This document shows positions 8,276 through 16,023 of a DNA stretch of 64,000 bases, piece after piece (the stretch's first letter is position 1; each line of letters starts with the position of its first letter). The position numbers and the translations under genes were made by a program. The notes below the pieces were generated by a model. That model did not search any database. It was not told the origin of the DNA and saw only the letters and a list, made by a program, of their open reading frames with translations. This stretch comes from Hydromicrobium sp964517765. GTDB taxonomy: Bacteria > Actinomycetota > Humimicrobiia > Humimicrobiales > Humimicrobiaceae. Location: contig CAZFEN010000002.1 in NCBI GenBank assembly GCA_964517765.1, positions 1-64,000 on the forward strand, given 5' to 3'.

Positions 8276-9004
8276 ATGATAATAGATTTTCCGGGTACAA
8301 AAGGTGAGATCGAAGAAAGCAGCATCACGCATCAATATCATTCATCTTTAATAATCAAATATAAAAACACTCAAATACTGATTGATTTTGGAACAAAACA
8401 TAATCCGCTTTTAATGGACAGGATAAATGACTTTGATTTCATATTGATAACTCATGCTCATTCGGACCATTACATATGGACCAAAAATGAAGAAAACAGG
8501 ATAAAAATTCCGGTCTATCTTACCAGAGTCACGCTTGATTATGGTAAATATAAACCTCAGGAGTACAGAATTATAGAGAGTGATAAAAAATACAAACTGA
8601 AAGATCTGGATATTAAGGCATATGATGTAATTCATTCACTCAGGTGCCCTGCAGTCGGATATAAAATTAGAGGAGATAGGACCATAATTTATGCTCCGGA
8701 TATACTGGATTTTAAAAAGGATAAGGGAATTGTATTTAAAGACATTGTTATGTTGATAGCCGATGGTTCCAGTCTTAATATAAATATGGTACGACGAAGG
8801 GAAGAAAAATTGTTCGGTCATACCCGGATAAAGACTGTAATAGGCTGGTGCAAAAAGTATGATATAAGTCACTTGATCATAACACACTGCGGAAAACAGA
8901 TAGTTGAAATGGATAAAGAAGAACTGACAAGAAAACTGCAGGAGTATTCAGAAGGAAAAGTCGATATAGCCGTAGCTTTTGATGGTTACAGGGTAGAAAT
9001 ATAA
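8276..9004 (+). CDS. Metallo-beta-lactamase-fold hydrolase
   Basis: A 242 aa protein with the zinc-binding signature THAHSDH (His60, His62, Asp64, His65). Later metal-ligand candidates occur in the segment FGHTRIKT, in HLIITHCG and in the Asp-containing strand IIYAPDILD. The fold covers many hydrolases and nucleases, and the substrate cannot be told from sequence. It is probably the last gene of the infC-pheT transcript (7-base gap to pheT), and a strong terminator follows at 9057-9088. There is no signal peptide, so it should be cytoplasmic. Confidence 0.85.
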   Translation: MIIDFPGTKGEIEESSITHQYHSSLIIKYKNTQILIDFGTKHNPLLMDRINDFDFILITHAHSDHYIWTKNEENRIKIPVYLTRVTLDYGKYKPQEYRIIESDKKYKLKDLDIKAYDVIHSLRCPAVGYKIRGDRTIIYAPDILDFKKDKGIVFKDIVMLIADGSSLNINMVRRREEKLFGHTRIKTVIGWCKKYDISHLIITHCGKQIVEMDKEELTRKLQEYSEGKVDIAVAFDGYRVEI

Positions 9005-9056
9005 AAATCTCCGGTATAAATTTAAAGGTTTAAAAGAAATTTAATTATCAATAATC

Positions 9057-9088
9057 AAGGGGTAAGAAAAACTTTTCTTACCCCTTTT
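9057..9088 (+). terminator. Intrinsic terminator after the infC-pheT operon
   Basis: A perfect stem of 13 or more pairs (AAGGGGTAAGAAA with TTTCTTACCCCTT), a four-base loop and a short T-run. It lies 53 bases after the metallo-hydrolase stop codon. Confidence 0.85.
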
Positions 9089-9226
9089 AGCTGCATTACT
9101 TTTTAATTTTTATTTTAAGGCCGAATCACCTCCCTAAAATCTTTCATAAAAAAGAATTCAAACTATATTATCCGGAAAGTCCTGAAATAACTATTTCCGG
9201 TGACTTTTTTTATTTTAACAAAGGAT

Positions 9227-9305
9227 AATGTAGATTTTCTGGAGATTTAATGAAGAATTTTAAGGTATGCCAGCTATCTGCTCCAGAATTTCTACATTAT
9301 TTTTT
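9227..9305 (+). terminator. Long-stem, large-loop hairpin with T-run upstream of the efflux operon
   Basis: The arms 9227-9244 and 9281-9298 pair as 8 + 8 base pairs around a 2x2 internal loop (AATGTAGA and TTCTGGAG with their complements), enclosing a 36-base loop. A run of T follows at 9300-9305. It ends 37 bases before the first efflux gene, so it could act as an attenuator. Confidence 0.5.
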
Positions 9306-9342
9306 AATATAATTTTCCCAAAAACTAAAGAAGAGAGGAAAA

Positions 9343-10608
9343 ATGTTTAAGAATAAAAGAAAAAATATTTTTTTAATAATTTCCACATTTATTCTTCTTT
9401 TAATTTCGATTATTTCATTTTCCTGTATGGGACCTTTTTCTAACACGGAAGATAATACAGCAAATCAGGGCATTGAAACATTTGAAGTTCGGAGAGGTGA
9501 TATTTTCCAGCTTGTTTCAACTACGGGAACAGTAGATTCAGAAACTCTAAATACATATACAATTTCAGTTTCAGGAGAGATAATCTCTGCTCTGGAAAAA
9601 GGAGACTCTTTTAAAAAGGGAGATATACTGGCAGAAGTAGATAAATCGGATGGTCTGCTTCAGCTGGAAAAGATCGAAAGCAATTTAAAGACTTCCGAAA
9701 GTTCTTTGAGAACGGCAAGGTTGAATTATCAAAAAGCTCTGGAAGCTAATCATATAGCAATACAGATTGCAGATCTTAATACTGAAAAAGCAGAGGAGTC
9801 TAAGGAAAGTGCACTGGATTCTCTGGAAAATGCCAATGACATGGGAGATTCATATTCTATATCTCAGGCACAATCTTCTTACAATCAGGCACTTCTTAAT
9901 CAGTCCACAACTTATTGGAATAATCTGTCAAGCCTGGAGTCGGCAGACACGCAGATCGAATTGGCCAGAGAAAATTTAAACCAGGCAGGGTTACAACTGG
10001 AGCTTGCTAAAAGAGATTACGAAGAAGCCCAGAAAAACCTTGATGACTATATATTGCATGCTCCCTATGACGGAACAGTTATCTCTTCTGATTTCAAGGT
10101 AGGTGACCAGAATTCAGGAGGTAATGTAATTTCGATAATCAGTGATAATTTTTTAATTAAGACGACTATAGGCGAGACTGACATTTCAAAGGTTTTCGAG
10201 GGAGACGAAGCAAACATTACCATGGATGCTTATCCTGATAAACAGTTTTCGGGAGGAGTCGAAAAAATCATACCTGTAACTATAACAGAAGGCAACATAG
10301 TTTCCTTCGAAGTATTAGTTGGATTTAATGATACCGGAGATATCAGAATATATTATGGGCTTTCGACAAATGTCGATGTCATAACCGAAAAGGCAGAGAA
10401 TGTATTGTACGTTCCAATTCAGTCTGTGTATCAGGAAAATGGTAAAAGTTATGTAGATGTTTTGACATTGGAACAGATAGATTCCAAGAATATTACTGAA
10501 AATGTGAAGAAAGTAGAAGTTACAACCGGTATAAATGATTATTCTTATATGGAAATAACTTCTGGTCTGAAAGAAGGAGACATAGTCGTCACTTCAAGGA
10601 TACAATAA
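9343..10608 (+). CDS. MacA/HlyD-type efflux periplasmic adaptor protein
   Basis: A 421 aa membrane-fusion protein that would link an ABC permease to export across the envelope. The N-terminal hydrophobic segment (about 8-27) ends at Cys28 (SFSC), an imperfect lipobox, so it is either a lipoprotein or membrane-anchored. Order: a beta-barrel/lipoyl half (about 45-100), an alpha-helical coiled-coil hairpin (about 105-225), the second lipoyl half (HAPYDGTVIS) and a beta-barrel with a C-terminal membrane-proximal domain. It forms an operon with the MacB-type ATPase (19-base gap) and permease that follow. A good ribosome site (GAGAGGAA) precedes the ATG. Confidence 0.85.
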   Translation: MFKNKRKNIFLIISTFILLLISIISFSCMGPFSNTEDNTANQGIETFEVRRGDIFQLVSTTGTVDSETLNTYTISVSGEIISALEKGDSFKKGDILAEVDKSDGLLQLEKIESNLKTSESSLRTARLNYQKALEANHIAIQIADLNTEKAEESKESALDSLENANDMGDSYSISQAQSSYNQALLNQSTTYWNNLSSLESADTQIELARENLNQAGLQLELAKRDYEEAQKNLDDYILHAPYDGTVISSDFKVGDQNSGGNVISIISDNFLIKTTIGETDISKVFEGDEANITMDAYPDKQFSGGVEKIIPVTITEGNIVSFEVLVGFNDTGDIRIYYGLSTNVDVITEKAENVLYVPIQSVYQENGKSYVDVLTLEQIDSKNITENVKKVEVTTGINDYSYMEITSGLKEGDIVVTSRIQ

Positions 10609-10627
10609 ATACTGGCTATAAAAAATT

Positions 10628-11404
10628 ATGAATCAAAAAATAATAGATATCAAAAATGTCACCAAGGTTTATAAAATAGGCAATATAAAGGTAAATGCCT
10701 TAAACGGTATTAATCTTGAAATAAATAGAGGAGAATTTCTGTCTATTATGGGACCTTCCGGGTCAGGGAAATCCACACTGATGAATATACTGGGATGTCT
10801 TGACACCCCTACTTCAGGATCATATTTGCTGGAAGATGTAAATGTAGCAGGTTTAAATGATAACCAGCTGGCAGAGATTAGAAATAAAAAAGTCGGATTT
10901 GTATTCCAAACCTTTAACCTGCTATCCAGGACCAATATTACAGGGAATGTCGAGCTTCCTTTGATATATTCAAAGGGGAAGAGATCAAAATCCAGGAAAG
11001 ATTTAATAAGTAAGGTAATAGATTCTGTTGGACTGGCTGAATGGGTAAGGCACAGGCCCAATGAACTGTCGGGAGGACAAAGGCAGAGAGTAGCCATTGC
11101 AAGGGCCCTGGTAAATGACCCTGCCATAATACTTGCGGATGAACCAACCGGAAATCTGGATTCCAGGACAGGAGAAGAGATAATGGCCATTTTTCAGAAT
11201 TTTAACAGGCAGGGCAAAACTATTCTCTTTGTTACCCATGAAATAGATCTGGCAAAACATGCAGGAAGAATAATTTATTTAAAAGACGGTATTATAACAG
11301 GTGAGGAAATAATAAAAGATCCAATCAATGCACAGAAAAGGCTTGAAGATATGCCAAAATTAGAGGACAAAATAAATAGCATGGAAGCGAATGCTTTATT
11401 ATGA
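10628..11404 (+). CDS. MacB/LolD-type ABC transporter ATPase
   Basis: A 258 aa nucleotide-binding subunit. It has Walker A GPSGSGKST, the Q-loop region VFQTFNLLSRTN, the ABC signature LSGGQRQRVAIARAL, Walker B IILADEPTGNLD and the switch His in FVTHEID. The N- and C-terminal sequence pattern is typical of MacB/LolD/FtsE-type ATPases that act with FtsX-like permeases. Its stop overlaps the permease start (ATGA at 11401-11404), which implies translational coupling. Confidence 0.93.
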   Translation: MNQKIIDIKNVTKVYKIGNIKVNALNGINLEINRGEFLSIMGPSGSGKSTLMNILGCLDTPTSGSYLLEDVNVAGLNDNQLAEIRNKKVGFVFQTFNLLSRTNITGNVELPLIYSKGKRSKSRKDLISKVIDSVGLAEWVRHRPNELSGGQRQRVAIARALVNDPAIILADEPTGNLDSRTGEEIMAIFQNFNRQGKTILFVTHEIDLAKHAGRIIYLKDGIITGEEIIKDPINAQKRLEDMPKLEDKINSMEANALL

Positions 11405-12717
11405 AAAGAATATTTGAGAATATAAGGATTGCCTTTAAGTCTCTGGCTTTAAACAAGTTAAGATCATTTTTGACCATGCTGGGAATCATAATCGGTGTAG
11501 GATCCGTGGTTGCGGTTATGTCAATAGGTGCGGGTGCCGAAGCTTCCATAACCGAAAATATTCAGAGCATGGGAACAAATGTACTTACAATTACTCCTGG
11601 AAGGGAACAGGTATCCATAGGTGGAAGAGAGGCTAGCGTGGAGTCACCGGGAAGTATACAGGTTAGAGTCGGAGAGGATTCAGAACAGCGTAGAGGTTTA
11701 ATGAGCGGATTTGGAGAAGAGGAGGATGAGGAAATTGTAGCTGGTGAATTATATCTGAAAGATGTTAAAGCTTTAAAAGAAGAAACAAGCGTGCTGGATG
11801 AAGTAGTACCGTTACTATCCAGTATGTCCGGTTTTTCCTATATGAGCTGGAGTGGGAATGTAAGTGTAACCGCTACTACGGAAGATTATTTGAACTTTGC
11901 GGGTTATGAACTGGAAAAAGGTAATTTCTTTACCGTTGACGATGTTTCAAATTCATCAAATGTGGTTGTTTTAGGATATGGCGTGCTAACCGATTATTTT
12001 GGAAAGAACGATCCTATCGGTGAGACAGTAAAAATAGATGGAAAGAATTTTAAGGTAATGGGGATTCTGAAGTCGGTTGGCTATACCTTTGGCATGAGTC
12101 CCGATAATTCGATATATATCCCTATAACAACGGCTCAAAATAAACTATATGGTATTGATACAGTAAATCAAATCATGGTAAAGGTCAAAAGTGAAGATGC
12201 AATGGATGCTGCAACAGCTGAAGCTAAGGCAATTTTGAGATCACAGCATCATATTCTGCCAGGAGAAAGCAGCGATTTCGAAATAAGCAGTTCCGCTCAG
12301 CTGCTCGAAATGGCGGGTACAATTACGGATATTATGGTTATTTTGCTTTCCAGCATTGCTGCCATTTCTCTTTTAGTAGGAGGCATAGGGATTATGAATA
12401 TTATGTTCGTATCGGTAACCGAAAGAACAAGGGAAATCGGCATAAGAAAAGCAATAGGTGCCAAAAATAGGGATATATTGGTACAATTTCTTACCGAAAG
12501 TATAGTATTGAGCCTATCGGGTGGCATTATCGGAATAGGACTTGCAAGCCTTATAACTGGAGTATTGAGTACTTTTACCAGTTTAAGTTCGCTTATTACT
12601 GCTTCTCCTGTGATTATGGCTTTATCTTTTTCTACGATTATAGGTCTTGTTTTTGGTATTTTTCCGGCTATGAGAGCAGCAAGACTCAATCCAATTGACT
12701 CATTAAGACACGAATAG
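11401..12717 (+). CDS. MacB-like ABC transporter permease (FtsX domain)
   Basis: A 438 aa permease with the MacB topology: one N-terminal transmembrane helix (about 20-40, LTMLGIIIGVGSVVAVMSIG), a large periplasmic MacB core domain (about 45-305) and three C-terminal helices (about 310-430). The conserved ERTREIGIRKAIGA segment sits between the second and third helices. With the adaptor and ATPase it would export peptides, lipids or drugs by mechanotransmission; the substrate is unknown. An acidic EEEDEEI stretch sits in the extracytoplasmic domain. Confidence 0.92.
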   Translation: MKRIFENIRIAFKSLALNKLRSFLTMLGIIIGVGSVVAVMSIGAGAEASITENIQSMGTNVLTITPGREQVSIGGREASVESPGSIQVRVGEDSEQRRGLMSGFGEEEDEEIVAGELYLKDVKALKEETSVLDEVVPLLSSMSGFSYMSWSGNVSVTATTEDYLNFAGYELEKGNFFTVDDVSNSSNVVVLGYGVLTDYFGKNDPIGETVKIDGKNFKVMGILKSVGYTFGMSPDNSIYIPITTAQNKLYGIDTVNQIMVKVKSEDAMDAATAEAKAILRSQHHILPGESSDFEISSSAQLLEMAGTITDIMVILLSSIAAISLLVGGIGIMNIMFVSVTERTREIGIRKAIGAKNRDILVQFLTESIVLSLSGGIIGIGLASLITGVLSTFTSLSSLITASPVIMALSFSTIIGLVFGIFPAMRAARLNPIDSLRHE

Positions 12718-12793
12718 GATTTACCGCGAATTTGTTTTTACTTTTTAAATGTATAAAATAATTATATAAATTTTATATGGATTTATTAAAAAT

Positions 12794-13462
12794 ATGAAAA
12801 TATTGATAATAGAAGATGAAAAATCCGTAGCGGATAATATAAAATCAGGGCTGGAGCAGCATAGATTTACAGTTGATGTAGCCTACAGTGGACAGGAAGG
12901 TTACAGTCTTATTGAGGATTATGATTATGACATTATAATACTGGATTTGATGCTTCCGGATATGGCAGGGGAAGATCTATGCAGAAAAATAAGGCAAGAA
13001 AATATAAATTGTTATATATTAATGCTTACTGCTAAAAAGCAAATAGAAAATATAGTTAATGGGCTTAATTGCGGCGCTGACGATTATCTTAAAAAACCTT
13101 TTGATTTTTCCGAACTTCTTGCAAGAATAAAAGCTCTTCTCCGGAGATCTTTAAAAAATAAGGAAAATATACTGGGTACTTTCGATTTAAAAATAGACCT
13201 GGATAAGGAGCAGGTATTTGCAGGTGATAAAGAAGCGAAACTTACCAAAAAAGAATATATGATTCTTGAATACCTTTTAAGATATAAAGGGCAGCTGGTT
13301 AGCAGGAATCAGATACTTGAACATGCATGGGATAGAAATGTGGATATTTTTACCAACATAGTGGACACTCATATAAAGAATCTTAGAAGAAAATTAGGCA
13401 AAACCGGCAGGCTTATAGAAACTGTTTACGGATCAGGATATAGAATAATAGATGATAAGTAG
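12794..13462 (+). CDS. OmpR-family response regulator
   Basis: A 222 aa two-component regulator with a receiver domain (about 1-118; phosphoacceptor Asp51 in ILDLMLP, Lys in KKPFDF) and an OmpR/PhoB winged-helix DNA-binding domain (about 125-222, ending in RLIETVYGSGYRI). It lies 76 bases downstream of the permease and 9 bases before the kinase. Such operons usually control the neighbouring MacAB-type exporter in response to envelope stress or antimicrobial peptides (inference from context). No clear Shine-Dalgarno precedes the ATG. Confidence 0.93.
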   Translation: MKILIIEDEKSVADNIKSGLEQHRFTVDVAYSGQEGYSLIEDYDYDIIILDLMLPDMAGEDLCRKIRQENINCYILMLTAKKQIENIVNGLNCGADDYLKKPFDFSELLARIKALLRRSLKNKENILGTFDLKIDLDKEQVFAGDKEAKLTKKEYMILEYLLRYKGQLVSRNQILEHAWDRNVDIFTNIVDTHIKNLRRKLGKTGRLIETVYGSGYRIIDDK

Positions 13463-13471
13463 GGAAAAGTC

Positions 13472-14647
13472 ATGAAATTAACACTTAAAAGAAAAATACT
13501 GCTCTGGTTTGCAGTTATAATACTAATATCATTCATACTTTATGGATTTCTTATTTATTTTGTATATAATTTCAACCTTGGAAGAGAAAAGTATTTAATT
13601 TTTTTAAATGAACATATTGAGGGAGCGGACCAGATAGTAATCGATAGACTGAAAGAAGAAGGTAGATTCGGACCGCTTGGGATGCCGCTGCACCTAAAGA
13701 TATTGTCACCTGAGCACTTTATGAGAATATTTTATACAATAACCGGTGGAGTTCTGTTAATAATAATCATAGCGGTATCAGGCGGCTTTTTGGTTCTAAG
13801 AAGGATGTTAAGACAGATCAATTTTATTAGCGAAAACGTAAAAGAAATAGACGAAAAAAGACTTCATCTAAGATTGAATATTAAAGGAAAAGACCCCATA
13901 TCGAATATGGCACGAGTATTTGACAGCATGCTTGATAAAATAGAATCATCATTCAAAAAACAGAAACAGTTTATCCAGAATGCTTCGCATGAATTAAATA
14001 CTCCACTTACAATAATGAAGACAAAAATTGATGTATTGAGACAGAAAAAAAATATCACCAAAACGGAATACAGGGAAACTCTGGATCTTATTGACAGTGA
14101 AATTATGAGACTATCCAAAATTACGGAAGAGCTGCTCATCCTGGCGGATATCGAAGAAAATGGATACAGGGAGGAATTTATTAAAATCAACACAAAAAAA
14201 ATTTTAGAAAAAATAATAAGATTATTTGACAATCAAATAAATTCAAAAGAATTGAAATTGAAATTAGAATTTACCGGAGAAGATTTCATCATTATGGGTA
14301 ATGAGATGCAGATAGAGCAGTTAATATTCAATCTTATGGACAATGCCATAAAATACAGCATTCCTGAAAGTCAGCTAAAAATCAGACTGGGCAGCGATAA
14401 GGATAAGAATTTACTGATTGCCAATATTTCCAATAGAAGCGATATAATTAAAGAAAAAGATATTCCTTATATTTTTGACCGGTTTTACAAGGCTTTCGCT
14501 TCAAGCGATAGAAAAGGTTTTGGTCTGGGGCTTTCTATAAGTAAGAAAATAGTGGAAAACCATAAAGGTGTGATAAAAGCAGACTATTATAAGGATAAAA
14601 AAGAAATAACTTTTACTATATCCATACCTCTTTTAAAAAATATATAA
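13472..14647 (+). CDS. Sensor histidine kinase
   Basis: A 391 aa membrane kinase paired with the preceding regulator. Transmembrane helices lie at about 10-32 and 88-109 and bracket a short sensor loop of about 55 residues. A HAMP linker (about 110-160), the HisKA dimerisation helix with NASHELNTPLTIMK (His173), and a HATPase_c domain with the N-box NLMDNAIKY and the G-box FGLGLSISKKIV follow. The short extracytoplasmic loop suggests sensing within or near the membrane, as in BceS- or CpxA-like kinases (inference). Confidence 0.93.
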   Translation: MKLTLKRKILLWFAVIILISFILYGFLIYFVYNFNLGREKYLIFLNEHIEGADQIVIDRLKEEGRFGPLGMPLHLKILSPEHFMRIFYTITGGVLLIIIIAVSGGFLVLRRMLRQINFISENVKEIDEKRLHLRLNIKGKDPISNMARVFDSMLDKIESSFKKQKQFIQNASHELNTPLTIMKTKIDVLRQKKNITKTEYRETLDLIDSEIMRLSKITEELLILADIEENGYREEFIKINTKKILEKIIRLFDNQINSKELKLKLEFTGEDFIIMGNEMQIEQLIFNLMDNAIKYSIPESQLKIRLGSDKDKNLLIANISNRSDIIKEKDIPYIFDRFYKAFASSDRKGFGLGLSISKKIVENHKGVIKADYYKDKKEITFTISIPLLKNI

Positions 14648-14735
14648 GATATTTTAACTCCAGCTTATCTCCATTTTTTATTTATATAATAATGCATAAA
14701 AATAAAAAAAATAAAATATTATAAAGGAGATTAAT

Positions 14736-15098
14736 ATGCATGGATTTTTTATGCAGCAGTCCAGTGAGATTTTTAGGCCAGGCGGTTTTTTTATTATATT
14801 TGGACTAATTAGATATTTACCATATATAGCTGTTGGCTTACTGGTAATCACTGTAGCAATATGGATTATTTTCGGTATAAAAAAATTAAGATGGGCAAAG
14901 ATACTGGCGATAGTTTTAACTGTACTGGTAGTAATAATAGGTGGTTTGAGTCTGGGGACTTTTTTTCTCGGCAGAAGATTCATGGGAGGATCTCCACCTG
15001 AGGGGGGACAGTTCCAGAGATTTGAGGAAAGGGAAAACAACAGAATTGAAGATAATGGCAGTGCTAATCTAATAGAAAATATGCAGGTAGTTGTCTAG
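14736..15098 (+). CDS. Small membrane protein in the efflux/two-component locus
   Basis: A 120 aa protein that I cannot assign to a family. It has a weakly hydrophobic N-terminus and two strong transmembrane segments (about 27-48 and 54-77) joined by a basic loop (KKLRW), then a Gly/Pro-rich and acidic, Asn-rich soluble tail. A GGAG ribosome site precedes the ATG. It is 88 bases after the kinase and is followed by a terminator, so it is probably the last gene of the locus. It could tune the kinase or the exporter, but nothing in the sequence proves this. Confidence 0.7.
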   Translation: MHGFFMQQSSEIFRPGGFFIIFGLIRYLPYIAVGLLVITVAIWIIFGIKKLRWAKILAIVLTVLVVIIGGLSLGTFFLGRRFMGGSPPEGGQFQRFEERENNRIEDNGSANLIENMQVVV

Positions 15099-15117
15099 GA
15101 CGTAGATAATTTTTAAA

Positions 15118-15177
15118 AGAGTTAATAATCATTTAATCGTGATATAATATTTTAAAATTATTAACTCTATTTTTTTG
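15118..15177 (+). terminator. Intrinsic terminator closing the efflux/two-component locus
   Basis: Twelve-base arms AGAGTTAATAAT (15118-15129) and ATTATTAACTCT (15157-15168) are perfectly complementary. They enclose a 27-base loop and are followed by a run of T (15170-15177). Confidence 0.75.
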
Positions 15178-15256
15178 TTGTAATTTTATTTTATATATAA
15201 TAAAAATTTATACTTTTGATGTAGAATAATTAAAGTTATTTTATAAAATAAAAAAA

Positions 15257-15937
15257 ATGAAACTTACTCTAATTAAAAAAATTCAGGAATCGAAAGATAT
15301 TTATACTTTCGTATTTGAACCTGAAAATCCTTTACCATGGAAAGCCGGGCAGTATATTTTCTTTAAAATACCTCATGAAAATCCGGACGAGAGGGGGGTG
15401 ATCAGGCATTTTACTATTTCTTCCGCACCTTCTGAAAAGAATATTTTTTTAACGACAAAATTTGATTTCGAAAATGGAAGTTCCTTTAAAAAAGCTTTAT
15501 TTAAATTAAATCAGGGAAGCTCCATAGAGGGATTCAACTTGGGTGGAAATTTTACAGTAACAGATTTAGAAGAAAAATATGTATTTATTGCCGGAGGAAT
15601 TGGGATCACACCATATCGTTCAATTTTGGTGGATCTGGCAAACGAAGACAGATTACCGGATGTAATCCTTTTTTACTGCGGTAAAGCTGATGGAATTATC
15701 TTTAAGGATGTTTTTGATGAAATCAAGAAGAGATATAAATGGCCGCTGGTCCATTTTGTAATAGAACCGCAGCTCATCAATGGAGAAATAATAAAAGAAA
15801 AAGTCCCGGATTTAAAGGATCGGATTTTTTATATTTCAGGTCCTGTGGTTATGGTAAGTATTGTGAAAGAGATTCTATTAAAATTAAATATCAAAAATAG
15901 CAGAATAGTAACAGATTACTTTCCAGGTTATGATTAA
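15257..15937 (+). CDS. FAD/NAD(P)-binding ferredoxin reductase-like oxidoreductase
   Basis: A 226 aa flavoprotein of the ferredoxin-NADP reductase superfamily. The FAD-binding barrel (about 1-95) has RHFTISSAPSE, the variant of the RxYS motif. The NAD(P) domain (about 100-226) has FIAGGIGITPYRSIL and YISGPVVMV and ends in TDYFPGYD, as in many reductase domains. There is no 2Fe-2S domain and no C-terminal Cys cluster of the PyrK type, so it needs a separate redox partner that is not visible nearby. It appears to be monocistronic, with weak translation signals. Confidence 0.85.
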   Translation: MKLTLIKKIQESKDIYTFVFEPENPLPWKAGQYIFFKIPHENPDERGVIRHFTISSAPSEKNIFLTTKFDFENGSSFKKALFKLNQGSSIEGFNLGGNFTVTDLEEKYVFIAGGIGITPYRSILVDLANEDRLPDVILFYCGKADGIIFKDVFDEIKKRYKWPLVHFVIEPQLINGEIIKEKVPDLKDRIFYISGPVVMVSIVKEILLKLNIKNSRIVTDYFPGYD

Positions 15938-16023
15938 TTGATCTATTTTGATATTTTATAAATCGTTCACTTGGGTCTGTTTAATCCTGTATAAATTCCA
16001 ATATTTATAATATAGGGACATTT

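Larger units (their letters stand above)
9005..9342. other. 338-base intergenic region with three stacked hairpins
   Basis: Besides the terminator at 9057-9088, two further hairpins with T-runs point toward the efflux operon. The one at 9176-9211 has an AAAGTC/GACTTT outer stem, a GAAAT/ATTTC inner stem and seven T; CCGGAAA/TTTCCGG is an alternative pairing. The long one at 9227-9305 is described separately. I see no open reading frame and no clear promoter pair. The region may be the 5' leader of the efflux operon or may hold a short untranslated RNA. Confidence 0.5.

Noticed and set aside
9122..9135. AATCACCTCCC resembling the 3' end of 16S rRNA
   Set aside because: The similarity is limited to about 10 bases, with no rRNA sequence on either side.
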